Assembly: GCA_937951415.1 (NCBI GenBank)
Contig: CALFBW010000055.1
Coordinates: 1-39,423, forward strand
Reading direction: 5' to 3'
Length of the DNA stretch: 39,423 nucleotides
Origin: an uncultured Chitinophagales bacterium
Lineage (GTDB): Bacteria; Bacteroidota; Bacteroidia; Chitinophagales; UBA2359
In this document: one piece after another, positions 8,864-16,530 of the stretch
Layout of the letters: every line of letters begins with the position of its first letter
Numbering within the stretch: the first letter of the stretch is position 1
Notes under the pieces: model-generated
The model's input: the letters and a program-made list of their open reading frames with translations, nothing else
Database searches by the model: none
What the model was told of the DNA's origin: nothing
Program-made: the position numbers and the translations under genes

Positions 8864-9100
8864 ATGTTTGAGCAAAAAATAAAATTTTCTAGTTTCTACA
8901 TGACCACTCTTTTTTTAGCACTCTTCCTTTTTGCAGGGCTAAGTACCAGTTCTTGCAGAAGTAATAAAGGTTGTCCAACAATGGAACCAGCCGATCTTAA
9001 CAAGAGCAACCAAAAGAGTTCATCGGGCCTATTCCCGAAAGACATGGGCAAGAAAAAAAAGAAGAAGAAAACGAAGTCCAGCCCTCGCGTAGGCTACTAA
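8864..9100 (+). CDS. Small lysine-rich lipoprotein
   Basis: 78 residues of unknown function. Residues 1-12 hold two lysines, 13-26 are hydrophobic, and Leu-Ser-Thr-Ser-Ser-Cys ends at Cys31, a loose lipobox of the type common in Bacteroidota lipoproteins. The mature part is only about 48 residues and carries a run of seven lysines followed by Thr-Lys near residues 63-71, so the protein would be strongly basic. The ATG at 8864 is preferred over an ATG at 8900 because the latter would leave the signal peptide without a positive charge. It lies nine bases before the hydrolase gene and is probably co-transcribed with it. No family is recognised. Confidence 0.62.
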   Translation: MFEQKIKFSSFYMTTLFLALFLFAGLSTSSCRSNKGCPTMEPADLNKSNQKSSSGLFPKDMGKKKKKKKTKSSPRVGY

Positions 9101-9109
9101 ATAGAAAAA

Positions 9110-9943
9110 ATGGCAATAGCACAATTTCATTGGACCGCTAGTGACAATCTAGTCATCAAAGGTTTTGAGTGGCCAAAGGCTCGAGCAAAGGCAGTTCTTT
9201 GCCTGGTTCATGGTATGGGTGAACACGTTAATCGTTACGATGAGCTTGCTCAATATTTTAATAAAAAAGACATCGCAGTCATAGGATTCGATCACAGAGG
9301 GCATGGACAGTCTGATGGTCCCCGAGGACATGTGCGGGACTATGATGTATTGTTGGAATCAGTAGACACACTATTAGATGAAGCAGATAAGCGCTACCCA
9401 GATGTTCCCAAAATTGTTTACGGACACAGTATGGGCGGCAATGTAGCTTGCAATCATGCCCTAAGAAACAAAGGGCGCGTAAATGCATATGTCTTAAGCG
9501 CCCCTTGGCTCAAATTGGCCTTCGATCCTCCCGCAGTCAAACTTTTCGTAGGCAAGATTATGCGAAAGCTATACCCACGCTTTGTTGAGAAGACAAAACT
9601 TGATGCAACACTCCTTTCGCACATTCCCGAACGCGTAAAAAAATACCAAGACGATCCCTTGGTGCACGATTCTGCTTCCACGAGTTTCTTCTTTTCCTGC
9701 AAAGAAGCTGCCGAGTGGGCATTAGAGAATGCCAACAAGCTGAGAACACCAATGCTCATTATGCACGGCGCAGACGACAAGGTTACTTCTGTAGAAGGAA
9801 GCAAGGAATTTGCGCAAGCAGCAAAAGAATGGGTGACTTTCAAGCGCTGGGACGGTCTTTATCACGAAATTCACAATGAAGAAGAGCGATTCGAAGTTTT
9901 TGACTTCAGCTATGAATGGCTCCAACAATCTATACTTAAATGA
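9110..9943 (+). CDS. Alpha/beta hydrolase of the monoacylglycerol lipase type
   Basis: 277 residues, typical for the serine aminopeptidase S33 / monoacylglycerol lipase group. The oxyanion-hole motif His-Gly-Met-Gly-Glu-His is at 34-39, Phe-Asp-His-Arg-Gly-His-Gly-Gln-Ser-Asp-Gly at 60-70, and the nucleophile elbow Gly-His-Ser-Met-Gly-Gly puts the catalytic serine at 107. The acid is probably the Asp in His-Gly-Ala-Asp-Asp-Lys-Val near 224, and the histidine that in Leu-Tyr-His-Glu-Ile-His near 249. It likely splits monoacylglycerols or lysophospholipids in the cytosol; no signal peptide is seen. Its TGA stop overlaps the ATG of the following hypothetical gene (ATGA), so the pair is coupled. 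Confidence 0.9.
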   Translation: MAIAQFHWTASDNLVIKGFEWPKARAKAVLCLVHGMGEHVNRYDELAQYFNKKDIAVIGFDHRGHGQSDGPRGHVRDYDVLLESVDTLLDEADKRYPDVPKIVYGHSMGGNVACNHALRNKGRVNAYVLSAPWLKLAFDPPAVKLFVGKIMRKLYPRFVEKTKLDATLLSHIPERVKKYQDDPLVHDSASTSFFFSCKEAAEWALENANKLRTPMLIMHGADDKVTSVEGSKEFAQAAKEWVTFKRWDGLYHEIHNEEERFEVFDFSYEWLQQSILK

Positions 9944-10299
9944 GCCCAGAAGAAAAAACTGCTTTTCAAGAACTAGAGCTCGATTGGCAGCGTCTGCTTT
10001 ACAAGATCAAACCACAATTCAAACGCAAGCCCAACTTACAGAGCATGCTTTTTCTAATAGGCCTGCAGGAACTAGGGCAGTTTCACAGAGAGTTCTCCAA
10101 AGAAGAAAAACAAGACTTAATGCACATTGCCGTTTGCGTGCTCTTAACACCTATCGGTTACTTCGACTTTGTAGGTGTCGATGATGACGGCTGGCCACAT
10201 TACCGTTCCACTGGAAAAGAACAGCCGGAAGGACTACCCGCACAAGAACAACTTTTAAAATTGCGAATCCTAGCCTACTTTTCGGATCTGAATAAATAA
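9940..10299 (+). CDS. Conserved-looking hypothetical protein
   Basis: 119 residues, soluble, no signal peptide and no motif I recognise. The first half is mostly helical and charged, with an aliphatic stretch around residues 35-45 and another near 60-72 (Met-His-Ile-Ala-Val-Cys-Val-Leu-Leu-Thr-Pro-Ile-Gly). An acidic turn Val-Gly-Val-Asp-Asp-Asp-Gly-Trp-Pro-His-Tyr follows near 78-88. The start overlaps the hydrolase stop (ATGA), which, with codon use like the neighbours, supports a real gene. It sits between the hydrolase and a cyclophilin, eight bases before the latter. Confidence 0.75.
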   Translation: MSPEEKTAFQELELDWQRLLYKIKPQFKRKPNLQSMLFLIGLQELGQFHREFSKEEKQDLMHIAVCVLLTPIGYFDFVGVDDDGWPHYRSTGKEQPEGLPAQEQLLKLRILAYFSDLNK

Positions 10300-10306
10300 A
10301 ACATAC

Positions 10307-10981
10307 ATGAAATTATACAAAATATTAGCCTTTGCTTTTTTTGCAATGGCAGGCATCGCAGCCGCTTTACCTGAGAGCCCTCAGTACGATGATGAACCGA
10401 TTGTGCTCATTAGCACTCCTTACGGACACATGAAAGCCATTCTATACAACGATACCCCAAAACACCGCGACAATTTTCTCAAGCTCGCTAAAGAGGGATT
10501 CTACGACGGAACCACTTTTCACCGAGTAATTAAAGGCTTCATGATACAAGGTGGCGATCCAAATTCGAAGGAAGGCAGCGATGGCAAGCTAGGTCACGGT
10601 GGGCCGAAATACACCATTGAATCAGAAATCCGAGAAAAGCATTTCCACAAAAAAGGAGCTTTATCAGCTGCTCGTAAACCGGACCGTTCCAACCCAGAAA
10701 GAGTTTCATCTTCAAGTCAGTTCTTTATCGCACATGGAAGAACTTACAGAAGTGATGACCTTGATCGATACGAAGAAAAGTACGGAAAAACCTACAGCAC
10801 CATTCAAAGACGCCACTATCGTGTTGTTGGAGGAGCACCCAAGCTCGATGGAGAATACAGTGTATTTGGAGAAGTTATTGAGGGACTGGAGGTGCTAGAC
10901 ATGATAGCAGGTGTACCAACTGGCGAAAAAGACAAACCATTGGAAGATGTACCAATGACAGTTCGAATTCTCAGTAGATAA
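10307..10981 (+). CDS. Exported cyclophilin-type peptidylprolyl isomerase
   Basis: 224 residues with a cleavable signal peptide (hydrophobic 5-20, Ala-Ala-Ala-Leu-Pro). The cyclophilin core is clear: Asp-Thr-Pro-Lys-His-Arg-Asp-Asn-Phe near 46-54, Phe-His-Arg-Val-Ile-Lys-Gly-Phe-Met-Ile-Gln-Gly-Gly-Asp-Pro near 70-84 with the catalytic Arg, Ser-Ser-Gln-Phe-Phe-Ile near 137, and Tyr-Ser-Val-Phe-Gly-Glu-Val near 185. An insertion of about 35 residues between the last two motifs, also present in the next gene, is a feature of the Bacteroidota type. It acts on periplasmic proteins. It has no lipobox, unlike the following paralogue, from which it is separated by 44 bases. Confidence 0.93.
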   Translation: MKLYKILAFAFFAMAGIAAALPESPQYDDEPIVLISTPYGHMKAILYNDTPKHRDNFLKLAKEGFYDGTTFHRVIKGFMIQGGDPNSKEGSDGKLGHGGPKYTIESEIREKHFHKKGALSAARKPDRSNPERVSSSSQFFIAHGRTYRSDDLDRYEEKYGKTYSTIQRRHYRVVGGAPKLDGEYSVFGEVIEGLEVLDMIAGVPTGEKDKPLEDVPMTVRILSR

Positions 10982-11025
10982 GCTGCCATCCATTTTGTAA
11001 CTTCGATTGGAAATTAAATATAGAA

Positions 11026-11682
11026 ATGAAGAAATTATTATTACTTATAATATTAGTAGTCGCTGTTTCCTTTACAGCCTGCGGAGATAAAGAACAAAAA
11101 GTACGCATCTCGACCAGCCAAGGAGACATAGTAGTAAAACTTTACAATGAAACTCCACAGCACAGAGACAATTTCATCAAGCTTGTCAAAGAAGGTTATT
11201 ACGATGAGACACTCTTCCACCGTGTAATCAAAGATTTCATGATTCAAGGAGGTGATCCAGATTCAAAAACCGCAAAACCTGGACAACGTTTAGGCGGCGG
11301 TGGACCTGGCTACACGGTACCTGCTGAGTTTATGCCTCAATTCTTCCATAAAAAAGGAGCTTTAGCTGCTGCCCGAAAAGGAGATCAACAAAATCCTGAA
11401 AAAGCCTCTTCTGGCTGTCAATTCTACTTGGTTCACGGAAAAGTCTATCAAGATACTGAACTCGACAACTTGGAAAAAAGAATGAGCGCGAACATTGCAC
11501 CCGAAAGAAGAGAAGCATACACAAGCATTGGAGGAACTCCTTTCTTGGATGACAACTATACTGTTTTCGGAGAAATCGTTGAAGGTCTAGAAGTCTTAGA
11601 TGCTATCGCAGCCATGGAAACCGACCGATCAGATCGACCAGCTGAAGATATCAAGATGACCGTAAGCATGTTCAAAAAATAA
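11026..11682 (+). CDS. Cyclophilin-type peptidylprolyl isomerase lipoprotein
   Basis: 218 residues. A signal peptide ends in Ser-Phe-Thr-Ala-Cys-Gly with Cys19 as the predicted lipidated residue, so it should be membrane-anchored in the periplasm. The cyclophilin motifs match those of the preceding gene almost segment by segment (Glu-Thr-Pro-Gln-His-Arg-Asp-Asn-Phe, Phe-His-Arg-Val-Ile-Lys-Asp-Phe-Met-Ile-Gln-Gly-Gly-Asp-Pro, Tyr-Thr-Val-Phe-Gly-Glu-Ile), including the same insertion. The pair thus arose by tandem duplication and now differs in anchoring. A strong terminator follows 23 bases after the stop. Confidence 0.94.
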   Translation: MKKLLLLIILVVAVSFTACGDKEQKVRISTSQGDIVVKLYNETPQHRDNFIKLVKEGYYDETLFHRVIKDFMIQGGDPDSKTAKPGQRLGGGGPGYTVPAEFMPQFFHKKGALAAARKGDQQNPEKASSGCQFYLVHGKVYQDTELDNLEKRMSANIAPERREAYTSIGGTPFLDDNYTVFGEIVEGLEVLDAIAAMETDRSDRPAEDIKMTVSMFKK

Positions 11683-11704
11683 TCGCAAGATATTAACCAA
11701 TAGA

Positions 11705-11730
11705 AAGCCGGTCTTGAGACCGGCTTTTTT
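11705..11730 (+). terminator. Rho-independent terminator after the cyclophilin pair
   Basis: A perfect 9-bp stem (AAGCCGGTC with GACCGGCTT) around a four-base loop at 11705-11726 is followed by four further T. It ends only nine bases before the ATG of the next gene. Confidence 0.88.
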
Positions 11731-11738
11731 CTTACCCC

Positions 11739-12500
11739 ATGGAAAGCTACTTTGACTATACCATTGTTGTCCTAGCAGGTTTTGTCGCAGGCATGATCAA
11801 TACCGTGGCTGGCAGTGGATCGGTCATCACCTTGTACGCGCTTTCTCTCATGCAACTCCCTGCAAACATTGCCAATGCCACCAATCGTGTGGGTGTCTTC
11901 GTTCAAAGCCTGATAGGCTACAGCACCTATTCCAAGAGCACCTCGGTGCCCATCAAAGGAAACATAAGCATGCTCGCCACTGTAGTCGCGGGAGCCATCT
12001 TCGGGACCTACATCGCAGTAGAAATCGATGAAAAAACGCTAAAGACGACCATCGGGGTTCTCATGATTGGCATGTTTTTCTTGGTTCTCCTGAACCCCAA
12101 GCAATGGCTTCGTGACCAAAGCACTGAAGAAGCACTATGGCCCTACTGGGTACGCGCACCGCTTTACTTCTTTGTAGGAATCTATGGAGGATTCATCCAA
12201 GCTGGCGTTGGCATCCTTCTCCTCAGTACGATGATCTTAGGCGCAGGATTTCACATGGCTAGAGCCAATGGCTACAAACTGCTCATTGTGCTTCTCTACA
12301 CAATCCCAACACTTGCAATGTTCATTTACCACGATCAAGTCATCTGGAAATATGGCTTACTCATGGCAGTAGGACAAAGTGTTGGTGCATTCATTTCTGC
12401 AAAGTGGGCCAGTAACTATCCATCAGCTCCCATATGGATCCGAAGACTATTGCTTTTAATCATCGCCCTTTCAATTCCACACTTCTTGGGCTTATTTTAG
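11739..12500 (+). CDS. TSUP (TauE/SafE) family membrane permease
   Basis: 253 residues with about eight hydrophobic segments in two halves. Each half opens with the TSUP signature: Ala-Gly-Met-Ile-Asn-Thr-Val-Ala-Gly-Ser-Gly-Ser near residues 18-29, and Gly-Ile-Tyr-Gly-Gly-Phe-Ile-Gln-Ala-Gly-Val-Gly near 147-159. Members export or import sulfite, sulfoacetate or related anions; the substrate cannot be read here. The ATG lies nine bases after the T-run of the previous terminator, so any promoter has to overlap that terminator or transcription has to read through. The truncated haemoglobin follows after 19 bases, and coaX after that. Confidence 0.88.
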   Translation: MESYFDYTIVVLAGFVAGMINTVAGSGSVITLYALSLMQLPANIANATNRVGVFVQSLIGYSTYSKSTSVPIKGNISMLATVVAGAIFGTYIAVEIDEKTLKTTIGVLMIGMFFLVLLNPKQWLRDQSTEEALWPYWVRAPLYFFVGIYGGFIQAGVGILLLSTMILGAGFHMARANGYKLLIVLLYTIPTLAMFIYHDQVIWKYGLLMAVGQSVGAFISAKWASNYPSAPIWIRRLLLLIIALSIPHFLGLF

Positions 12501-12519
12501 TAATAAATAACTCAAACCA

Positions 12520-12891
12520 GTGAAAGACATCCGAAATCGGAAAGACCTCGAACTTTTGGTCGCTCGTTTTTATAGCCAAATTCGAAAAGATGCAAAAATC
12601 GGTTTCTTCTTCACTGAAGTGGTAGACCTGAATTTCGAAAAGCACTTAGCCATCATTTGCGACTTTTGGGAATCCCTTCTCTTCGATAAAATGACCTACC
12701 AGCGGAACACGATGCTCCCGCATTTAAAACTAAACAAACAACACAAACTAGAGGCAAGCCACTTCAAAACCTGGCTAGCACATTGGCAAACAAGCATAAA
12801 TGCAAACTTTCAGGGCGAAAAGGCTGAACTGGCTAAAACAAAAGCAGAACAAATAGCGAAACTGATGCAGTTCAAACTCAAAACATCCTAA
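12520..12891 (+). CDS. Group III truncated haemoglobin
   Basis: 123 residues, the usual length. Proteins of this family (Campylobacter Ctb type) bind haem and oxygen or nitric oxide in the cytosol. The segment Ala-Ser-His-Phe-Lys-Thr-Trp-Leu at 79-86 supplies His81 as proximal haem ligand, and Asp-Phe-Trp-Glu-Ser-Leu-Leu-Phe at 48-55 plus Tyr60...Met65-Leu-Pro-His68 match the family's B/E region. The start is GTG at 12520: an in-frame TAA lies nine bases upstream and no ATG is near. It sits between the TSUP permease and coaX (five bases before coaX). Confidence 0.88.
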   Translation: MKDIRNRKDLELLVARFYSQIRKDAKIGFFFTEVVDLNFEKHLAIICDFWESLLFDKMTYQRNTMLPHLKLNKQHKLEASHFKTWLAHWQTSINANFQGEKAELAKTKAEQIAKLMQFKLKTS

Positions 12892-12896
12892 CAAAC

Positions 12897-13631
12897 ATGA
12901 TCCACTGCTGCATAGACATAGGAAACACTCGAGCAAAAACAGCCATTTTCGAAGACGGCGTAATTATTCTTTACGATGAGCGCAAAAACATGGGTGTCCG
13001 TTTTCTAGGGCAATTATTCAATAAATACGCCATCGAGAAAGCCATAATTTCCTCCACGCGGCACGAAGACCCCAAAGTGAGTGAATGGCTTCGCTCTCGT
13101 ATACCCTACGAGTTTTTGAACCATGAAACAGCCGTACCTATTACCAATCTCTATCACACCCCTAAGACCTTAGGAAAGGACAGGCTAGCCGGAGTAATAG
13201 GTGTTTGGAATGAATTTCCTAATCAAAACAGCCTCTTAATAGATGCCGGAACTTGTATAACGGTAGATTTTATTGATGAAAAAGGACAGTATCACGGGGG
13301 CACCATTTCTCCTGGACTGCATCTTCGATCACGGGCGCTCCATAATTTCACAAAGAAACTGCCGTTAATAGAACCGATAGAAGGAACGCCTGTTGAAGGA
13401 AAAACCACCACCGATGCCATATTAAGTGGCATTATGCATGGTACTTTTTTCGAAATGCAGGGATTTATTAGGCACTACAAGAGTACCTTTGGCAGCCTAA
13501 ACGTTATTGTTACCGGCGGCGACACTCCTTTCTTTGAAAAGAACCTCAAAACTGCGATATTCGCACGTCCCAAAATTGTACTTTTTGGTCTCAACAAAAT
13601 ATTGGAATACAAGTCAGAGCTTACTGCTTAG
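12897..13631 (+). CDS. coaX: Type III pantothenate kinase
   Basis: 244 residues. CoaX phosphorylates pantothenate in the first step of coenzyme A synthesis. The ATP-phosphate motif Asp-Ile-Gly-Asn-Thr-Arg is at 7-12. Gly-Lys-Asp-Arg near 95-98, Asp-Ala-Gly-Thr-Cys-Ile-Thr-Val-Asp near 117-125 and Gly-Gly-Thr-Ile-Ser-Pro-Gly near 135-141 are the remaining ASKHA-fold and substrate motifs, and Val-Thr-Gly-Gly-Asp near 205 closes the site. It follows the truncated haemoglobin after five bases. Its last 47 bases are overlapped in another frame by the signal peptide of the outer-membrane protein gene. Confidence 0.96.
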   Translation: MIHCCIDIGNTRAKTAIFEDGVIILYDERKNMGVRFLGQLFNKYAIEKAIISSTRHEDPKVSEWLRSRIPYEFLNHETAVPITNLYHTPKTLGKDRLAGVIGVWNEFPNQNSLLIDAGTCITVDFIDEKGQYHGGTISPGLHLRSRALHNFTKKLPLIEPIEGTPVEGKTTTDAILSGIMHGTFFEMQGFIRHYKSTFGSLNVIVTGGDTPFFEKNLKTAIFARPKIVLFGLNKILEYKSELTA

Positions 13632-14940
13632 CTTCAGCATTCTTTTGCTGTCGTTCACGACTTCCTACGCACAGGTTGGTCATTACAATTCGCCCTACTC
13701 CTTTTTTGGAATAGGCGATTTGCAAAATGGCATGTTTTCAGAAAACATGTCTAGAGGCTATGCAGGTCTCGCGCAACGATCGGTCACGAATGTCAATCCT
13801 AAGAACCCTGCTAGTTACACGGGTTTATACTTTACAACATTCGACCTCGGTTTGCACGCGATCAGCTCGTCTCTCAATGATGAGAATGCCTCACAAACTG
13901 TTTCTGGAGCAGGTGTATCTTACCTGAACCTTGCCTTTCCCGCTACTCCTTATTTGGCCTTTAGCGGTGGTATCATGCCCTATAGTCAAGTAGACTATAC
14001 GGTTAACGAGAGTAGGCAAAACGGCGAACTAGGTACCGAAAACCTACAATACAATGGATACGGAAGTATCTATAAGTTCTATGGAGGCGCTTCTGTGAAG
14101 TACAAAAGTCTATCGGTAGGCTTTAACATGGGTTATTACTTTGGTAATCAAAACCACAGCCTACTTACCGAGTATCCAGACAAATCAGAGGATATTGCCA
14201 ACTTCTTACAAACCCTAAGATCCGAGAAAAACCAGTTTGGGGGCTTACAATTTGACTTTGGTGCTTTGTACGATTTCAAAATAAATGAGACCACAAATAT
14301 CTCGGTAGGTGCTGTTTACAAACCAAAACAGAACCTAAACCTTAGTTCTGATTCGAATTGGCAACGCGTACTGCCATCGAGCTCAACCGATCAAGTCTTT
14401 AATACGGATTCAACGATCATTTTCGACCTTAACAGCACTGAAAGTGTCATTAGCTTAGCCCAGGAGTGGGGAATTGGTATTGACTTGTACAGTGAAAAAG
14501 GCTGGACTTTCTCGGCGGACATTAGAAATGAGCACTGGTCTGATGCATTGCTTAACCGCATTCAACAAGAGCAACTTCAAAACAGAAGCATCTTCTCATT
14601 GGGTACTTCTATCATTCCAAACGCAAATAAAGAGGGTGGAAACACCTTTTGGAAACGGGTTCAATATCGCTTTGGCTTTTACTACGATTCCTATAATTTG
14701 AAAATAAATGATACCAGTGTTCCTTCGTATGGCGTCACCCTTGGTTTTGGTTTTCCACTTCGAGGGAAGCCAGAAGCGGGACTGCTAGATTCAGGAGTTC
14801 CGTACTCTCGCTTAAACCTTTCCTTTGATTTGGGTCAAAAAGGAACAACCGACAATCAACTCGTACAAGAAACTTACTTTAAAATGACGCTAGGTTTCAG
14901 TATGAACAGCAAATGGTTCGTTAAGAGACGGTACGATTAA
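13585..14940 (+). CDS. Outer-membrane beta-barrel-like protein
   Basis: About 451 residues. A signal peptide ending Thr-Ser-Tyr-Ala-Gln is followed by alternating aromatic and glycine-rich strands (for example Gly-Gly-Ala-Ser-Val-Lys-Tyr-Lys-Ser-Leu-Ser-Val-Gly-Phe-Asn-Met-Gly-Tyr-Tyr-Phe), and the chain ends with further strand-like repeats (Lys-Met-Thr-Leu-Gly-Phe-Ser), which points to an outer-membrane barrel. In Bacteroidota this position after coaX is commonly held by such a protein of unknown function. No ATG precedes the signal peptide: the frame can open at TTG 13585 or TTG 13576, both inside coaX, and I chose 13585. An upstream TTG at 13507 would add 26 residues without signal character. 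The TPR gene follows after 29 bases. Confidence 0.82.
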   Translation: MVSTKYWNTSQSLLLSFSILLLSFTTSYAQVGHYNSPYSFFGIGDLQNGMFSENMSRGYAGLAQRSVTNVNPKNPASYTGLYFTTFDLGLHAISSSLNDENASQTVSGAGVSYLNLAFPATPYLAFSGGIMPYSQVDYTVNESRQNGELGTENLQYNGYGSIYKFYGGASVKYKSLSVGFNMGYYFGNQNHSLLTEYPDKSEDIANFLQTLRSEKNQFGGLQFDFGALYDFKINETTNISVGAVYKPKQNLNLSSDSNWQRVLPSSSTDQVFNTDSTIIFDLNSTESVISLAQEWGIGIDLYSEKGWTFSADIRNEHWSDALLNRIQQEQLQNRSIFSLGTSIIPNANKEGGNTFWKRVQYRFGFYYDSYNLKINDTSVPSYGVTLGFGFPLRGKPEAGLLDSGVPYSRLNLSFDLGQKGTTDNQLVQETYFKMTLGFSMNSKWFVKRRYD

Positions 14941-14969
14941 ATTTATTAGACAAACAAAAACTATACATT

Positions 14970-16436
14970 ATGAGCTATTCCAAAAAACTAGGCTACTGGA
15001 GTCTGCTTTTGATTGTAATGCTTGCATTTACCGACACTGCTTGTGTTGCTCAAAAGCGTAACAAGAAGACCAAAAAGAAGAAGAAAGAGGAAACCGAACA
15101 AGTCGCAGAAGCCGTGGTGGATGATACACCAACAGAAAAAACTACCAATGACAACGGTTGCGAAATGTACGGACCGAACGGCGTTGCCGATAAGCAGAAA
15201 ACGTTGATGCAGTACTCTTTGTACCGTGAAAACTTCAAGCAAGAAGCTTTCGAAGAAGCATTACCGCACTGGCAGCATGTTTACGACAATGGTCCTGGCT
15301 TGCGCAAGCAAACCTACATTGACGGTGAAAAAATCTACAAAAAAGAGCTAGCTGCGGCTACTACTCCGGAAGCCAAAAAAGAAGTCTTCGACAAATTGAT
15401 GGCATTGTATGATGCGCGCGCCATATGCTGGGGAGAGAGTGCTTTTTTGACTGGTAAGAAAGGATTGGCTTACAAAGAATTCTACCCAGAAGAAAAAGAG
15501 GTCATTTACGATTTCTTGCAGAAGGCTGTAGAAAACGGTGGAAATGAAACGAGCTATGTATACCTCGTACACTACTTCGCCCAGTCTATGGACAAGTATA
15601 ATGCGAAAGAAATAAATGGAGAAGACCTAGGAAGTATTTGGGGAACCGTTACTGAAATTTGTGAATACAATGTTGCCAACAATGAAAAGAAAGGTCCAAA
15701 ATTTCAAGAAGTTTTGGACGATTTCGGTCCTACCTATGAAAAAGTAACTGACTTGGAGATTCGTAAAGATGTACAGTCATGTGCCGATGTAATTCGTGTC
15801 TACGGACCAGAGTACGATGCTAATCCCAACGATCCAGCCGCTATTAAAGCGTATTACCTTAAGCTGTTGAAGTTTAAGTGTACAGCTGAGCCAGTATTCT
15901 TAACGGTAGCTGAAAAGTACAATGGACTAGAGCCATCTGCTGGAAAGTACCGTTTCATTGGAAAAGCTTACTTCAGCCAGTCTAACTGGGCGAAAGCAGA
16001 GGAGAATTTCCGTGCAGGTATGGCTTTGGAAACGGACTCGAACAAGAAAGCAGCAATCATGATGGACATTGCCAAGATGTACAAGGATAGAATGGGTAAG
16101 CCTTCAGATGCAATCAAGTTAGCACGTGAAGCGGCTTCTATGCGTCCAGGTTGGGGAGATCCTTACATCCTCATTGGATTGATCTACGCAGGTTCTGGAA
16201 AGCGTTGTGGCGGAGGAACTGGCTTTGACAGTCAAGTAGTGGTGTGGGCTGCCATTGATATGTGGAACAAAGCAAAACGCGAAGATCCATCATCGGCAGA
16301 TAAGGCACAGAAATACATCAACAAGTATTACCAATATATGCCTACAAAGGCTGACATTTTCCAACGTGGATTGTCTTCTGGAGCTTCCTATACAATCAGT
16401 TGTTTAGGAGTTACTACTACTATTCGACATAAGTAA
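14970..16436 (+). CDS. Exported TPR-repeat protein
   Basis: 488 residues. Residues 10-27 form a signal sequence ending either at Thr-Ala-Cys25 (lipoprotein) or Val-Ala-Gln; a basic run rich in lysine follows at about 29-40. The rest is helical, with tetratricopeptide-like units most visible at about 310-400 (Tyr-Arg-Phe-Ile-Gly-Lys-Ala-Tyr-Phe-Ser-Gln...Ala-Glu-Glu-Asn-Phe-Arg, then Ala-Ala-Ile-Met-Met-Asp-Ile-Ala...Asp-Ala-Ile-Lys-Leu-Ala-Arg-Glu-Ala). Such proteins act as assembly scaffolds; its partner is unknown. Location between the outer-membrane protein and lptC suggests an envelope-assembly role (inference). A terminator follows 25 bases after the stop. Confidence 0.85.
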   Translation: MSYSKKLGYWSLLLIVMLAFTDTACVAQKRNKKTKKKKKEETEQVAEAVVDDTPTEKTTNDNGCEMYGPNGVADKQKTLMQYSLYRENFKQEAFEEALPHWQHVYDNGPGLRKQTYIDGEKIYKKELAAATTPEAKKEVFDKLMALYDARAICWGESAFLTGKKGLAYKEFYPEEKEVIYDFLQKAVENGGNETSYVYLVHYFAQSMDKYNAKEINGEDLGSIWGTVTEICEYNVANNEKKGPKFQEVLDDFGPTYEKVTDLEIRKDVQSCADVIRVYGPEYDANPNDPAAIKAYYLKLLKFKCTAEPVFLTVAEKYNGLEPSAGKYRFIGKAYFSQSNWAKAEENFRAGMALETDSNKKAAIMMDIAKMYKDRMGKPSDAIKLAREAASMRPGWGDPYILIGLIYAGSGKRCGGGTGFDSQVVVWAAIDMWNKAKREDPSSADKAQKYINKYYQYMPTKADIFQRGLSSGASYTISCLGVTTTIRHK

Positions 16437-16460
16437 GAAGTTTTTAAATTGAAAATAAAA

Positions 16461-16492
16461 GGCACCAGTCGAATACGGCTGGTGTCTTTTTT
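16461..16492 (+). terminator. Rho-independent terminator after the TPR gene
   Basis: GGCACCAGTC pairs with GGCTGGTGTC (with G-U pairs) around the loop GAATAC and is followed by six T. It separates the TPR gene from lptC. Confidence 0.82.
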
Positions 16493-16530
16493 GCTTTTAA
16501 TAAAAGAAGAGAGAGAGCCTCCTATTTATA

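Noticed and set aside
13507-13584. Longer N-terminus for the outer-membrane protein from TTG 13507
   Set aside because: The extra residues are basic and unlike a signal peptide and lie fully inside coaX in another frame.
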